In this document: positions 30,602 to 39,656 of the stretch, piece after piece
Position numbering within the stretch: position 1 is the stretch's first letter
Layout: each line of letters starts with the position of its first letter
Assembly (NCBI GenBank): GCA_003973265.1
Contig: QNYZ01000061.1
Span: 38,785-102,784, forward strand
Length of the DNA: 64,000 nucleotides
DNA from: Deltaproteobacteria bacterium
GTDB taxonomy: Bacteria; Desulfobacterota; Desulfobacteria; Desulfobacterales; QNYZ01
Direction of reading: 5' to 3'
Notes under the pieces: model-generated
What the model saw: the letters and a program-made list of their open reading frames with translations, nothing else
Databases searched by the model: none
What the model was told of the DNA's origin: nothing
Translations under genes and position numbers: made by a program

Positions 30602-30761
30602 TTTGATATCTCCTTTTTTTCCAGTGTCCCGGGGCGGATTTCGACCGTTCACACCAGTAATTTACGGCTTATCAGATTTATATTGAGCCATCCCCCCCAA
30701 ATAGGTTACAAATCGATCATGCAGGAATCAATAAATATTTAACTGAACATCGGGAAAAGAT

Positions 30762-31685
30762 ATGACCGCTATCCTTGAAGTCAAACACCTGGTCAAGCAG
30801 TATGGAAAAAACAGAGCCGTGGATGGAATCAGCTTTGCCATTGAAGCGGGCACCTGTTTCGGCCTGCTGGGGCCCAACGGTGCGGGCAAAACCACCACCA
30901 TCGAAATGATTGAAAAGGTGATTGTCCCGGATGGCGGCGAGATTTTATACAAAGGGCGGCCCCGGTCATCCGGTTTCCTGGAAGAAGTGGGCATCCAGTT
31001 TCAAGAAACCGAGCTGCTCGCTTTTTTAACGGTGCGCGAGACGCTTCACACCTTCGGCCGGCTGTATCAAAACGCCATGGATGTGGATGAAGCCATGGCA
31101 TTGTGCGATCTGACCGAAGTGGCCAGCCAGCAAAACGACAATATTTCAGGAGGGCAGAGACAACGTCTGTGGCTGGCACTGGCCTTGATCAACCAGCCGG
31201 ATCTGCTGTTTCTCGATGAACCTTCCACCGGGCTGGATCCCAATGCCCGGCTGGATTTATGGCAGGTGATTGATACGATTAAGCAGCAGGGGCGAACCAT
31301 TGTTTTAACCACCCATTACATGGAAGAGGCTGAAAAACTCTGTGATGAAATTGCCATCATGCATAAAGGCAGGATAATCGCCCGGGATACGCCCAAAAAA
31401 TTGATCTCAACGTATTTTAACGGGATTACCGTCACACTGCCCGTAGACGGTTTAACGAAGGATATGGAAAAACAATATACCGTCCGCAGAAAAACAGATG
31501 GCCATATGGAAATCGAAACCAATGACGCCAATGCGTGCCTGGCCCGGCTAATGGACAGCGGAGTTGATTTAACCGATATTTCAATACGGACACCCAACCT
31601 GGAAGATGTTTTTATCCATCTCACCGGTAAACGATTATCCCCGAATTCGGGCCAGGGTCCCGATCAAAATAAAAAAAAGGTGTAA
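30762..31685 (+). CDS. ABC transporter ATP-binding protein
   Basis: A 307-residue ATPase: Walker A GPNGAGKTT near residue 37, Q-loop, signature ISGGQRQRL, Walker B LLFLDEPSTGLDP, and H-loop TTHYMEEAE. The ~90-residue C-terminal domain is typical of DrrA/CcmA-type ABC-2 exporters. It ends 6 nt before the permease gene, so the two form one export system of unknown substrate. Confidence 0.93.
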   Translation: MTAILEVKHLVKQYGKNRAVDGISFAIEAGTCFGLLGPNGAGKTTTIEMIEKVIVPDGGEILYKGRPRSSGFLEEVGIQFQETELLAFLTVRETLHTFGRLYQNAMDVDEAMALCDLTEVASQQNDNISGGQRQRLWLALALINQPDLLFLDEPSTGLDPNARLDLWQVIDTIKQQGRTIVLTTHYMEEAEKLCDEIAIMHKGRIIARDTPKKLISTYFNGITVTLPVDGLTKDMEKQYTVRRKTDGHMEIETNDANACLARLMDSGVDLTDISIRTPNLEDVFIHLTGKRLSPNSGQGPDQNKKKV

Positions 31686-31691
31686 AATAAA

Positions 31692-32741
31692 ATGTTTGAA
31701 CGCTTCTGGGTTATGTTTATTGCCCGAAACCGGGAATTTTTCCGCGACCGGGCCGGGTTCGGATGGAATATTTTGTTTCCTTTTTTACTGGTGGCCGGAT
31801 TCGGGGTTATTTTCGGCGCCAAAGAACCCAGTCTGTATAAAATCGGCGTTTATCCGGTCTCCGGGCCCGCCCCGGCCATTCACCACCTGGACCTGCCCGC
31901 TCGATTCCTCCACACCCGGTATCTTAAATTTGTCGGTTTTCAGAACCTTGAGGCGGGCATGGACAAGCTGCGCCACCATCGAATCGATTTTCTGGTTCGG
32001 GCAGGTCAGCCCCCCTATCCCTTTTGGGTCAGCGATACCAACCCGAAGGGGTACCTGGTGGAGCGGATTTTCAAAGCCAGCCTGGTAAACGACAGGGACA
32101 CGGCCGACGCGGTGATTAAAAAACAGATCCAGGGCCGGAATATCCGCTATATTGACTGGCTTTTCCCGGGAATTCTGGGGATGAACATGATGTTCAGCGC
32201 GTTGTGGGGCGTGGGGTATGTCGTTGTCCGATACCGGAAGACCGGCGTATTAAAACGGTTGATGGTGACCCCCCTGACCGCCTTTGAATACCTGAGTGCC
32301 CAGCTGGTATCACGGCTGTTCATCATGATTTTCTCCGTGTGCGTGGTATGGATCGGATGCAACCTGATTTTCAGATTCCAGGTGCACGGGTCGTATGTCA
32401 GTTTGTTCGTTATATTTCTGGCAGGCAGCCTTGCCCTGAGTGCGCTGGGCCTGCTGCTGGCATCCCGCGGCACCAGCGAGGAATTTGTTTCAGGCGTATT
32501 GAACTTCATCGCCTGGCCGATGATGTTTTTATCGGAAGTCTGGTTTTCGCTGGAGGGCGCACCCGCCTGGGTAAAGGCCGTTGCCCGGCTGTTTCCCCTG
32601 ACACATCTGTTAAAGGCGGTCCGCCGGATCATGAACGACGGCGCCACGCTGATCGATGTTGGCCCCGAGCTGATTATTCTGCTGCTTTTTGCAGGCGTTT
32701 TCCTGACGGTCGGCGCCATACTTTTTTCATGGAACAGGTAG
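31692..32741 (+). CDS. ABC-2 type transporter permease
   Basis: A 349-residue membrane protein with an N-terminal helix (~22-43), a periplasmic domain to ~150, and five more helices (~155-345), as in ABC-2 permeases (LFPGILGMNMMFSALWGVG, ARLFPLTHLLKAVRRIM). It pairs with the ATPase just upstream. A half-transporter of this kind probably works as a homodimer with two ATPase subunits. A hairpin terminator follows. Confidence 0.9.
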   Translation: MFERFWVMFIARNREFFRDRAGFGWNILFPFLLVAGFGVIFGAKEPSLYKIGVYPVSGPAPAIHHLDLPARFLHTRYLKFVGFQNLEAGMDKLRHHRIDFLVRAGQPPYPFWVSDTNPKGYLVERIFKASLVNDRDTADAVIKKQIQGRNIRYIDWLFPGILGMNMMFSALWGVGYVVVRYRKTGVLKRLMVTPLTAFEYLSAQLVSRLFIMIFSVCVVWIGCNLIFRFQVHGSYVSLFVIFLAGSLALSALGLLLASRGTSEEFVSGVLNFIAWPMMFLSEVWFSLEGAPAWVKAVARLFPLTHLLKAVRRIMNDGATLIDVGPELIILLLFAGVFLTVGAILFSWNR

Positions 32742-32786
32742 TCGCCGCAAAATAACCGATCTGCGGCCGTTAACGGTTAAATTATC

Positions 32787-32816
32787 GGCCGGAATACCGA
32801 TGATGCCGGCCCTTTT
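32787..32816 (+). terminator. terminator after the ABC operon
   Basis: GGCCGG (32787-32792) and CCGGCC (32806-32811) form a short GC stem with a 13-nt loop, followed by CTTTT. It lies ~45 nt after the permease stop and just before the end of a converging gene. Confidence 0.5.
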
Positions 32817-32834
32817 CCCCGCCAGCGGAGAGGT

Positions 32835-33176
32835 TCAGGATTCCTTCGTTATTTTTATAACCACATCCTTTGGCAGGGCCAGGCCGGCGGCCACCTGCAG
32901 GGCTTTACTCATAGCCGCCGGCACCACACACGCCTCACAGCACCCTTTGGTCTGGAGTACCGGACGAAAAATGGCCAACACCGTACTTTCATCTTTCGGC
33001 GAAAGCTCATCAAACGCATTGATCGGGTTTTTCTCCCGGACTTTATCGGCCAGCGCTTTGATTGTATCGCAATTGCTACCCATACGAAGCGTGACACGCA
33101 TGCCATCATCGGTCTCGGCGGTGATCTTCGTCTTAAATCCACAGATGCCGGCATCTACCGTTGCGGATGCTTTCAT
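32835..33176 (-). CDS. DUF6951-like small protein
   Basis: A 113-residue protein. The start at 33176 (MKASATVDAGICGF) has AAGGAAT upstream; a frame start 17 codons earlier lacks a good site. Features are ICGFKTKI at the N terminus, GSNCDTIK, and TKGCCEACVVPAAMSKALQVAAGLALPKDV near the C terminus. I recall such proteins, with their four to five cysteines, from anaerobes as DUF6951, function unknown. The cysteines suggest metal or cluster binding. The gene runs on the minus strand downstream of the lipoprotein and diguanylate cyclase genes. Confidence 0.7.
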   Translation of the reverse strand: MKASATVDAGICGFKTKITAETDDGMRVTLRMGSNCDTIKALADKVREKNPINAFDELSPKDESTVLAIFRPVLQTKGCCEACVVPAAMSKALQVAAGLALPKDVVIKITKES

Positions 33177-33241
33177 ATATCCAATTCCTTTCTTATAAAA
33201 TACCCCCTGCGCGATATCCAGCCACACGAACAGGAGCAGCC

Positions 33242-33880
33242 TTATTGCATTTGTTGCCGTTTCTTTTCCAGGTCAAGGTATAGTTCCGTTAAATCGTTCA
33301 GTTTTTTCTTAAACTCGTCATTTTCTATCTGCTGACGTTTATACAGACGGGAGACCGCAGTGAGTTTCGCTTCCGTCCTTTTCAATTTTACCTGCAACCG
33401 CTTTGATCTTTTTTTCGATTTCTGAAGGGCCGCCCGGATCACTTCCAGCTTTTTTTTATCCGCTTTTCCCTGCATCGCTAACGAAAGCCGTTCGTTACGC
33501 TCACGGTTACACTGGTTTTGGATCTGGCGAACGCTTTCATCACCGGCATTGATTCGTTTCAGTAAATGATAAATATACCGGGCCGGCCATTGCCCCTTTT
33601 CCGGCGGCAAATGGGCAAGATATTCATTCAGGTGCTTTTCTGCGGCCGGATAATCCGGCTTCTGATTGCGCGGATGGGTATACAATACGCCCAGTGCAAA
33701 ATGATTTTCGTTGTCCGGATCGACCAGATTCTCCCGCCTGTTTATCTCTGCCTGGAGATCATCTACCTGTATGAGCTGAAAAGGAGACGAATCTTCTGGC
33801 GCCGGGGGTGCGGCCAGAAAGCATCCGGAAATAGTGACGGTCAAACTACCCAGCAACATGATCCATAGCAGACGATTCAT
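33242..33880 (-). CDS. lipoprotein with C-terminal coiled coil
   Basis: A 212-residue predicted lipoprotein: signal peptide with lipobox ISGC (C20). Residues ~60-115 have a TPR-like helical pattern (NHFALGVLYTHPRNQKPDY, AAEKHLNEYLAHLPP). Residues ~120-212 form a strongly charged coiled coil. It overlaps the upstream diguanylate cyclase gene by 4 nt, so the two are translationally coupled, and it may transmit an envelope signal to the cyclase. No family name is known to me. Confidence 0.7.
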   Translation of the reverse strand: MNRLLWIMLLGSLTVTISGCFLAAPPAPEDSSPFQLIQVDDLQAEINRRENLVDPDNENHFALGVLYTHPRNQKPDYPAAEKHLNEYLAHLPPEKGQWPARYIYHLLKRINAGDESVRQIQNQCNRERNERLSLAMQGKADKKKLEVIRAALQKSKKRSKRLQVKLKRTEAKLTAVSRLYKRQQIENDEFKKKLNDLTELYLDLEKKRQQMQ

Positions 33881-35217
33881 TCATCCCTCCGTTTGTCAAC
33901 GACAAAAACGCTGCCCTTCAGTGTCTTGGCTTTTTTCTTCAGCTCAGCGGCAATTTCCCCAAACCGGATATGGTTGCACTTCTTTTTCCCGGAATTGGTC
34001 ACAACTGCCATGGAAACCGTCATGATGGGAAAATTCATTTTTTCTCCCCGGCGGGAAGTACTCTCAATGAATCCACGTTCGGCATCCTCAATTGTATAGA
34101 ACTTTACGACCCGTGCATCAAAACGTTTAATAATTTCCCGGCAGATGGCCTCAAACTTATCCGGAACTGTTATAAAAACAAAGTCATCCCCACCGATGTG
34201 ACCGACAAAGTCGTCCTCGGTTCCAAACCTTTTCGTCGCCTCCTGAATAATTCGACCTGTCTCCTTAATAATGCTGTTTCCGGCGGCATACCCATAACGA
34301 TCGTTAAACGCCTTGAAATTATCAAGGTCAACCTGGCAGAACGCGGCCGGTTCATTTTTGTCGAGCCTTTCTGCCAATACGGTTTCAATCGCCGCCCCGC
34401 CAGGCATCTGGGTTAACGGATTCTTCTCCAGGTTTCTTTTTTCCAGAGACGCCAGTCGCCGGCCCATCCTGGCAAATGAATCCGCCAGCCGCTGTAATTC
34501 GCCGGCGCCTTTTATCTGGGGAACAAAATCAAAGTTGCCCCGGGCGATCTCTTCAGTGGCATTGATTAATTTCTGTATGGATCGCAAAATATATTGAAAT
34601 CCGAAGAACAGGGAAACGATTCCAATTAAAGTGCCGGCAATAAACAGGCCTGCCATAATTTTCAGCGCTTTATGGCTGACCGTCGCAATCTGCCGAACGC
34701 GTTCTCCCCGGCGTTTGAAGGCCGTCTGCCTGGTTTCATTAATCAAACGGCTCAGTGCGTCGAATTCATCCGTGATTTTTTTCTTGTACCCGGCCGCATC
34801 TACGGAAAACAGGGTTTGCGGTGTCTGGTAATAGGTATTGTAAAGCGTATTGTACCGCTGATGGTGATCGGCGATTTCGCCCAAGTGGGTTAAGAAGGGA
34901 TGTTTTCCCTGTTCTTTTTTCAGTTGGTTGAGCACCGATTTAAACGTTGTGGCATGTTCAATGAATTGTTGCCGAATCCGATCGGATCGCGAAATGAGAT
35001 AATGCTGGCCAAACGCCTGCTGTGAAAGAAGCTCGTTCAACAGGATATCTGTTGATCCGATAACATGCACATCCTCGTCAACGATGCTCTGGTTGATGTC
35101 CCGCACCTCTTCCAGACTTTTATACGCAAAATAGGGAATGATTCCCAGCAAGGCAACCAGGGGCAGAAAAACCAGTAAAATCCTGTTGGCAATGGTAGAG
35201 TTTCGATACTGAATCAT
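33877..35217 (-). CDS. membrane-bound diguanylate cyclase (HAMP-GGDEF)
   Basis: A 446-residue protein with two helices (~12-32 and ~189-211) enclosing a ~155-residue periplasmic four-helix-type sensor, a HAMP domain (~212-265) and a GGDEF domain (~280-446). The active-site loop reads GGDDF (342-346), a variant expected to keep the catalytic acidic residue. The substrate-binding stretch is VDLDNFKAFNDRYGYAAGN. There is no clear RxxD inhibitory site just before the loop. It should make c-di-GMP in response to an envelope signal; a PilZ protein is encoded at 43.7 kb. Confidence 0.88.
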   Translation of the reverse strand: MIQYRNSTIANRILLVFLPLVALLGIIPYFAYKSLEEVRDINQSIVDEDVHVIGSTDILLNELLSQQAFGQHYLISRSDRIRQQFIEHATTFKSVLNQLKKEQGKHPFLTHLGEIADHHQRYNTLYNTYYQTPQTLFSVDAAGYKKKITDEFDALSRLINETRQTAFKRRGERVRQIATVSHKALKIMAGLFIAGTLIGIVSLFFGFQYILRSIQKLINATEEIARGNFDFVPQIKGAGELQRLADSFARMGRRLASLEKRNLEKNPLTQMPGGAAIETVLAERLDKNEPAAFCQVDLDNFKAFNDRYGYAAGNSIIKETGRIIQEATKRFGTEDDFVGHIGGDDFVFITVPDKFEAICREIIKRFDARVVKFYTIEDAERGFIESTSRRGEKMNFPIMTVSMAVVTNSGKKKCNHIRFGEIAAELKKKAKTLKGSVFVVDKRRDE

Positions 35218-35472
35218 TCAGAAGATCCTGAGAATTATTTGACTCCCCCAAGAGACCGCACCTCAAGGCCCTGAAATATACTCCGATTCTTTATTCCGGC
35301 AACACAAATGAATAATAGGTATCAAGAATGATGTCAATACACCGACGGAATCATTTAAGTAAGCGCTACCATCACAAAATAGCCGGTTTTATGAAAAACG
35401 GGACCCATAAATGGCTAGACTGCCGGGTGTTTTTACGCTTCTCGGTGAGCCTGATTTTTGTTTTGCTGTCGT

Positions 35473-36582
35473 CTAAAGTCCCTGCAGGTGAGGACATATC
35501 CGGCAAGGCCCGGGTGCCTGATGACGCGTGGTAAAAAGAGAGGCCAACCGATCCGACGTTTTTTGAAGACGCTCCATCCCTTCAAAATCAGGTGTTATCC
35601 CTTTCATCAGCTGTTGGTATATCTGTAAACGATCTCCAAATGCTTTTCTGAACTGTTTATATCGTTGCCGATTCCAGATATCATCGAGCCGGTTCCGATT
35701 CAGATTACCCATAACCAGGCGTGAAGAGGGCCATTGCTGCCCTCCAAATATTCTTGGGTAACTACCATTCAACGGCGGATTCAGATAAACACAGGGAGAC
35801 ACCGATCCATCCGCCCCGACAAACAGGTTTTCTATCGGGTTTTTTTCACAGACCGGGACCAGATTTTTCTTCAGCGACGGCATTGTCAAGGTAACGCCCG
35901 ACCAGAGAACGGCCAGCCGGGCCCTGAAAACCGCCCATCGATCGACAAATGTGGGCTGACAGTCGGCCAGTATTTCCTGGAAACGCGTAGCGATATGAAC
36001 CATGCGGGTCGGGTGCAGAATATCAACCCCGAGTCGGGAACAGAGTATAATCGCCCGGTGAAGCGACTTCAAACTATCGGGCGTTAACAGGTAATTCACC
36101 ACAATCGGTGGTTTTCTGCCGTCCCCCCGTGCTTCAGAAAATATTCGGACCGCCTGCATTGCCCGGTCGAAACTTCCCCTGCCCCTCAATGGATCCTGCT
36201 GGTCGGCACTGGCACCGGCGATACTGAAAGTCATGGAATCAAGACCTGACCGGATCAACGCACCGGCCACATCCGGATTCATTATTGTGCCGTTGGTCCC
36301 CACGCTGACCCTGGTTCCCTCTTTCGCCAGCCGCCTGATCAGTGCGGTGCAATCGTTTCGTAACAGGCTTTCTCCCCACCCCTGCAGGTGAATCGATCGA
36401 CATGCCGGCGCCACCCCGCACAGCTGCCGAAAAGCCGTTTCGCTGAGGTCTTCGGGAACCCATTGGGGTTCAAAATAAAAATAGAGGCAGGTCCGGCACC
36501 GCAGGTTACATCGGCTGGTTATCTCAACCTGGATATGGTTATATCGATAGGGGGCACCGGTGTTCATTGCCGACCGATCCAT
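35473..36582 (-). CDS. radical SAM protein with SPASM-like C terminus
   Basis: A 369-residue enzyme. The SAM-cluster motif is C25-x3-C29-x2-C32 (CNLRCRTC), followed by WGESLL, the GGE-like strand, and VGTNGTIM. The C-terminal half has extra cysteines (VCEKNPIENLF, GSVSPCVYLNP, and the final CRICPH), as in SPASM proteins that carry auxiliary clusters. A second ATG lies at 36567. The substrate is unknown; SPASM enzymes often modify peptides or cofactors, but no precursor peptide was found nearby. It is followed on the same strand by no close gene and preceded by the tail-anchored protein. Confidence 0.82.
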   Translation of the reverse strand: MDRSAMNTGAPYRYNHIQVEITSRCNLRCRTCLYFYFEPQWVPEDLSETAFRQLCGVAPACRSIHLQGWGESLLRNDCTALIRRLAKEGTRVSVGTNGTIMNPDVAGALIRSGLDSMTFSIAGASADQQDPLRGRGSFDRAMQAVRIFSEARGDGRKPPIVVNYLLTPDSLKSLHRAIILCSRLGVDILHPTRMVHIATRFQEILADCQPTFVDRWAVFRARLAVLWSGVTLTMPSLKKNLVPVCEKNPIENLFVGADGSVSPCVYLNPPLNGSYPRIFGGQQWPSSRLVMGNLNRNRLDDIWNRQRYKQFRKAFGDRLQIYQQLMKGITPDFEGMERLQKTSDRLASLFTTRHQAPGPCRICPHLQGL

Positions 36583-36621
36583 TTTTTAGACAACGTATGT
36601 CGGGTATCTATAAGAAATAAA

Positions 36622-37185
36622 TCAGGGTTTCATAAACAGAACATACCCGATGACGATCACTAGAATCAACAGGATTTCAAGAAAAGTATACCGTAAAATC
36701 ATCATACTGATTTTGCGTTGAGAGGGATTCATTTTCAGGATAGCATGATCCATGATGAATCGGAAAAAAAAAGTATAGGGTGTGCGGGTTAAAAAAAGGC
36801 GGAGGTACTCCCGGATACTTCTCAGCCACAATCCAAGATGATACCGCTTATCATACTCCGCCTCCGGGATATCCGCCGAAATAACCGCGGTCAAGCGATC
36901 GTTTTTAACGCAAAATTGAATCTGCTTGAGCGGCCCGTCTTTAAAATCAAGTATCATTCCACCTGCTTGATCGAAAATCAGCAAAAAATGGATATCCAGA
37001 TGCTCTCCGGTGGCATGGTCTTTTACCCGGGCCTGGACCCCCCCCCGCTCATCACCTTTATTGACCGTTTCGACATGCCAGTGGGGGTGGAGACGCAAAA
37101 GCTTTTCGGCATCCTCCAGATGTCTGAAGAGGCGGGAAGCATCCCGATTTTTCAAATCCAGGGCCAGGTCGTATGTATTTTGCAT
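36622..37185 (-). CDS. hypothetical protein with C-terminal membrane anchor
   Basis: A 187-residue protein. Residues ~1-115 are a soluble alpha/beta domain resembling a SRPBCC or lipid-binding fold by strand pattern (HWHVETVNKG, GMILDFKDG, KQIQFCVKN, LTAVISADI). A single helix at ~163-185 ends the protein (LEILLILVIVIGYVLFM), giving a tail-anchored topology. It starts 1 nt after the UspA-like gene and precedes the radical SAM gene, so the three probably form an operon. The function is unknown. Confidence 0.65.
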   Translation of the reverse strand: MQNTYDLALDLKNRDASRLFRHLEDAEKLLRLHPHWHVETVNKGDERGGVQARVKDHATGEHLDIHFLLIFDQAGGMILDFKDGPLKQIQFCVKNDRLTAVISADIPEAEYDKRYHLGLWLRSIREYLRLFLTRTPYTFFFRFIMDHAILKMNPSQRKISMMILRYTFLEILLILVIVIGYVLFMKP

Positions 37186-37186
37186 C

Positions 37187-37654
37187 TTAATCGTCCGAAG
37201 ACGCGATTAGCAGCGGTACGGGCAATAACGGGTGGAACCTTTTATTTTTCAGGCGGGCTTTAAACCCCTTACCTTGCTTCTTCTGGTAGGGGCCGATAAC
37301 GATCAGATCGTTCTTCAGTTTTCGGGCAACCTCCGCAATAGTTTCTTCCACCGGACCGACGATTTTCAGAAATTTGAACCGGGACGCAGCGGGGAATCTG
37401 CTTTTGATCCGTTCCCAATCTCCAATGATTTCCAGGGAAAGCTGATTGTCCACATGGTTCATAAAATCCCGGTGGGTTTTAGAAGTATTCAGCCAGTCGT
37501 CTCCCAGCATCCATTTCCAGTCTTCATTGATGACTGTCAGGATCGTTATTTTCATATCCGGGGACCCTTTGTGCAGCAGATCATCGAGGACCAGCGCTTC
37601 CGCTTTTTGTGCACCGGGTGTACCATGGGTACACAACAAAATATGATTAAACAT
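37187..37654 (-). CDS. universal stress protein (UspA)-like
   Basis: About 155 residues. The start at 37654 (MFNHILLCTHGT) is preferred because AGGA is well placed; an ATG three codons upstream sits directly on that site. The Usp fold is clear (HILLCTHGTPGAQKAEALVL, ITILTVINEDW, KNDLIVIGPYQKKQ, LLPVPLLIAS). The G-x2-G-x9-G-S/T ATP loop expected after the fourth strand is absent, so it belongs to the non-nucleotide-binding type. It heads the small operon with the tail-anchored and radical SAM proteins. Confidence 0.8.
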   Translation of the reverse strand: MFNHILLCTHGTPGAQKAEALVLDDLLHKGSPDMKITILTVINEDWKWMLGDDWLNTSKTHRDFMNHVDNQLSLEIIGDWERIKSRFPAASRFKFLKIVGPVEETIAEVARKLKNDLIVIGPYQKKQGKGFKARLKNKRFHPLLPVPLLIASSDD

Positions 37655-37677
37655 TTCCACCATTCCTGCAAAGATTA

Positions 37678-37720
37678 AGAGGCGGAGGATAAGCGGGTTG
37701 CAATACTTTCCACCGCCTCT
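37678..37720 (-). terminator. terminator of the exporter operon
   Basis: AGAGGCGG (37678-37685) and CCGCCTCT (37713-37720) form an 8-bp stem. Read on the minus strand it is followed by TAATCTTT. It lies between the small membrane protein gene and the UspA-like gene, and suits termination of the exporter transcript. Confidence 0.45.
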
Positions 37721-37814
37721 ATTGTCAACATCTATACTACCGGGGCTCTAATGACAACCTGCTCAGCATATCCCCAATCCGGTTCGCCACAAAGCCCCCC
37801 GGGGATTCAAACAG

Positions 37815-37982
37815 TTATACCAGCCACTTGGTAAAGAGCAATACCAAGAAGGTGGTAATCAGACAAAAAATAAGCGCTGTCAGGTCCTCATTGCGCTCGC
37901 TGGCAAAAACCGACAAAGCCCTTTCCTCCATCTCATCAATATTGTCTTCTGTGGTTTTTATATCTTTCTTATTTTCATTCAT
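37815..37982 (-). CDS. small single-helix membrane protein next to YeiH exporter
   Basis: A 55-residue protein starting MNENKKDIKTTEDN. The first ~32 residues are charged and soluble. Residues ~35-51 (LTALIFCLITTFLVLLF) are one transmembrane helix, ending KWLV. GGAG lies 7 nt before the ATG. It follows the large exporter gene on the same strand by 46 nt, with the terminator after it. It is too short for routine gene calling. It is probably an accessory or regulatory subunit of the exporter (inference from position). Confidence 0.65.
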   Translation of the reverse strand: MNENKKDIKTTEDNIDEMEERALSVFASERNEDLTALIFCLITTFLVLLFTKWLV

Positions 37983-38027
37983 GTCAAGTCTCCAATGATC
38001 GTTTTGATAGTAATCACCAATGCGGTT

Positions 38028-39656
38028 CTACTTTAAGACCACATCTTTAACCAGCCACAGCACCACAATAAAAGAAAGCGTGGCCTTCGTCACGCCTGCG
38101 ATCCCCCCCATCAGCAGGGGGAAGCCGCCGGCCTGCATAATCGCTTTTTTCGTAATTTGCATGCCGAGGCCGATCAGCCCGAAGGCAAAGAACCAGATCA
38201 TGCAGTCTGTCAGGGTGCTGACGGTCTTCGATTTTTTATGGACCTGCTTGATCGCGTGTTTAACGGCACTTTTCACATCTTTAGGAAGTTTAACCTGTTT
38301 GGCCTTTGCGGCCGCCAGGATCGATTCCAAAGCAAACATACGATCCTGTCCGACCTTTGCAAACAACTTCTTATCAGACCGATTATCAAAATTTCCGGCA
38401 ATCTGTCCCTGTTTTACAAGGTCATTCAGTGCTTCGGCCTGGGTGCTGTTCAGTCCACTTATCGCCCCGCCCTGTATTGCACTTTTCAATACTTCCCGTT
38501 CTTCATCCGTTATCCGGGTCCGATCATTGTAGCTGACATCAATATATTTTCCTTTATAGTGAGTCGGCGGCGAAAACAGACCTAAAGAAGAGAAGAGGAA
38601 TAAAAGTAAAAATCCTAGAATAAAAATAGGGAACTTATCAACAACAACACTTTTGAAACTCAGTTTCTGGCCGCTTTCCTTACCAAACCAGGTGGCCAGA
38701 ACCAACACAATAACCGGCAAAAAGAGTACCCGCGTGATATTGAAAATCTCAGCTACCTTCAGGGTTTTAATATCCACGGCATTAAATGCCAGGGCCGCCG
38801 CAGCAACCTGAGCGGAATTGAGAATCCCCGTACCTGCCCAGGCTCCGAATTGCACCGGGTTCATACCGACAAGCTTGCCGATGGTTGGAAAAATAAACAT
38901 ACATATAATACCAAAGGACAAAATGGTTCCGATGGTATACGCCATTTCCTCGCTCTTGGCCTTGACTACCGGCGCCACTGCCACGGTGGCTGATACGCCG
39001 CAAACCCCCATACCGGCAGAGAGGACTCCCGTCATTGTTTTGGGTTGCTTAAACAGGCCACCCAGCCACAATACGAGAAATACCGTACCAAGCACAAAAA
39101 AACCGATCAGCCAGACACTGTAAACCCCAAGCTTGGCCAGCTCGGCAAAGCTGTACCGTGCCCCCAGCATGATCACCCCCATTTTCAGGACAAACCGCGC
39201 GGTTTTCACACCGGCAGCGGCAAATTTAGGAATACCGATCGTGTTGGTAATAAGCACGCCCACCAGAATCCCGAGAACGACATAATTCAGATTCAGCACT
39301 TTATAAATCTTGAAACCAAGGGTCGGCTGCAGGTTTTTGCTCAATATTTTAACCATCGGTTCGAGATACCAGCGAATGGCCATGGCCAGAATCAAAAGCA
39401 GGAGCACGCCGCCCAGCGGCTGGAGGACAAAGCGATCCAGGGTGGTATTCTGGGGCTTACGGACCGAGTTCACGATACCACCGAGGATCCCGAGTGCGCC
39501 CAGCACCAGGCACATGATAACCTGCAGATCCAAGTATTTATGAGTATGCAGATATTTCATTACCGGAAGCAGTACACCGGTATTGGCAATAAAACCGTAG
39601 ACCAGAAGAATTCCGCCCATAACAAACAAAGGCGTGTTTTTTTGAGTTTCAGCCAT
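38028..39656 (-). CDS. YeiH/PSE-family putative anion exporter with large insertion
   Basis: A 542-residue inner-membrane protein of the UPF0324 putative sulfate exporter family. The family core is clear: NLNYVVLGILVGVLITNTIG, SAGMGVCGVSATVAVAPV (213-230), EEMAYTIGTI and GAWAGTGILNSAQVAAA. The usual length is ~340. Here there are ~110 extra N-terminal residues with three helices, and a hydrophilic insertion at ~365-480 (charged, helical) before the last two helices. It lies downstream of a heme-binding kinase/NtrC pair and a candidate sigma-54 promoter. In a sulfate reducer it might export sulfite, sulfide-related or other small anions; the substrate is unproven. Confidence 0.85.
   Translation of the reverse strand: MAETQKNTPLFVMGGILLVYGFIANTGVLLPVMKYLHTHKYLDLQVIMCLVLGALGILGGIVNSVRKPQNTTLDRFVLQPLGGVLLLLILAMAIRWYLEPMVKILSKNLQPTLGFKIYKVLNLNYVVLGILVGVLITNTIGIPKFAAAGVKTARFVLKMGVIMLGARYSFAELAKLGVYSVWLIGFFVLGTVFLVLWLGGLFKQPKTMTGVLSAGMGVCGVSATVAVAPVVKAKSEEMAYTIGTILSFGIICMFIFPTIGKLVGMNPVQFGAWAGTGILNSAQVAAAALAFNAVDIKTLKVAEIFNITRVLFLPVIVLVLATWFGKESGQKLSFKSVVVDKFPIFILGFLLLFLFSSLGLFSPPTHYKGKYIDVSYNDRTRITDEEREVLKSAIQGGAISGLNSTQAEALNDLVKQGQIAGNFDNRSDKKLFAKVGQDRMFALESILAAAKAKQVKLPKDVKSAVKHAIKQVHKKSKTVSTLTDCMIWFFAFGLIGLGMQITKKAIMQAGGFPLLMGGIAGVTKATLSFIVVLWLVKDVVLK

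Noticed and set aside
35328..35534. 68-residue plus-strand frame with a hydrophobic stretch (FSVSLIFVLLSS)
   Set aside because: It overlaps the end of the radical SAM gene, lacks a ribosome-binding site, and the hydrophobic segment is short and preceded by unlikely sequence.
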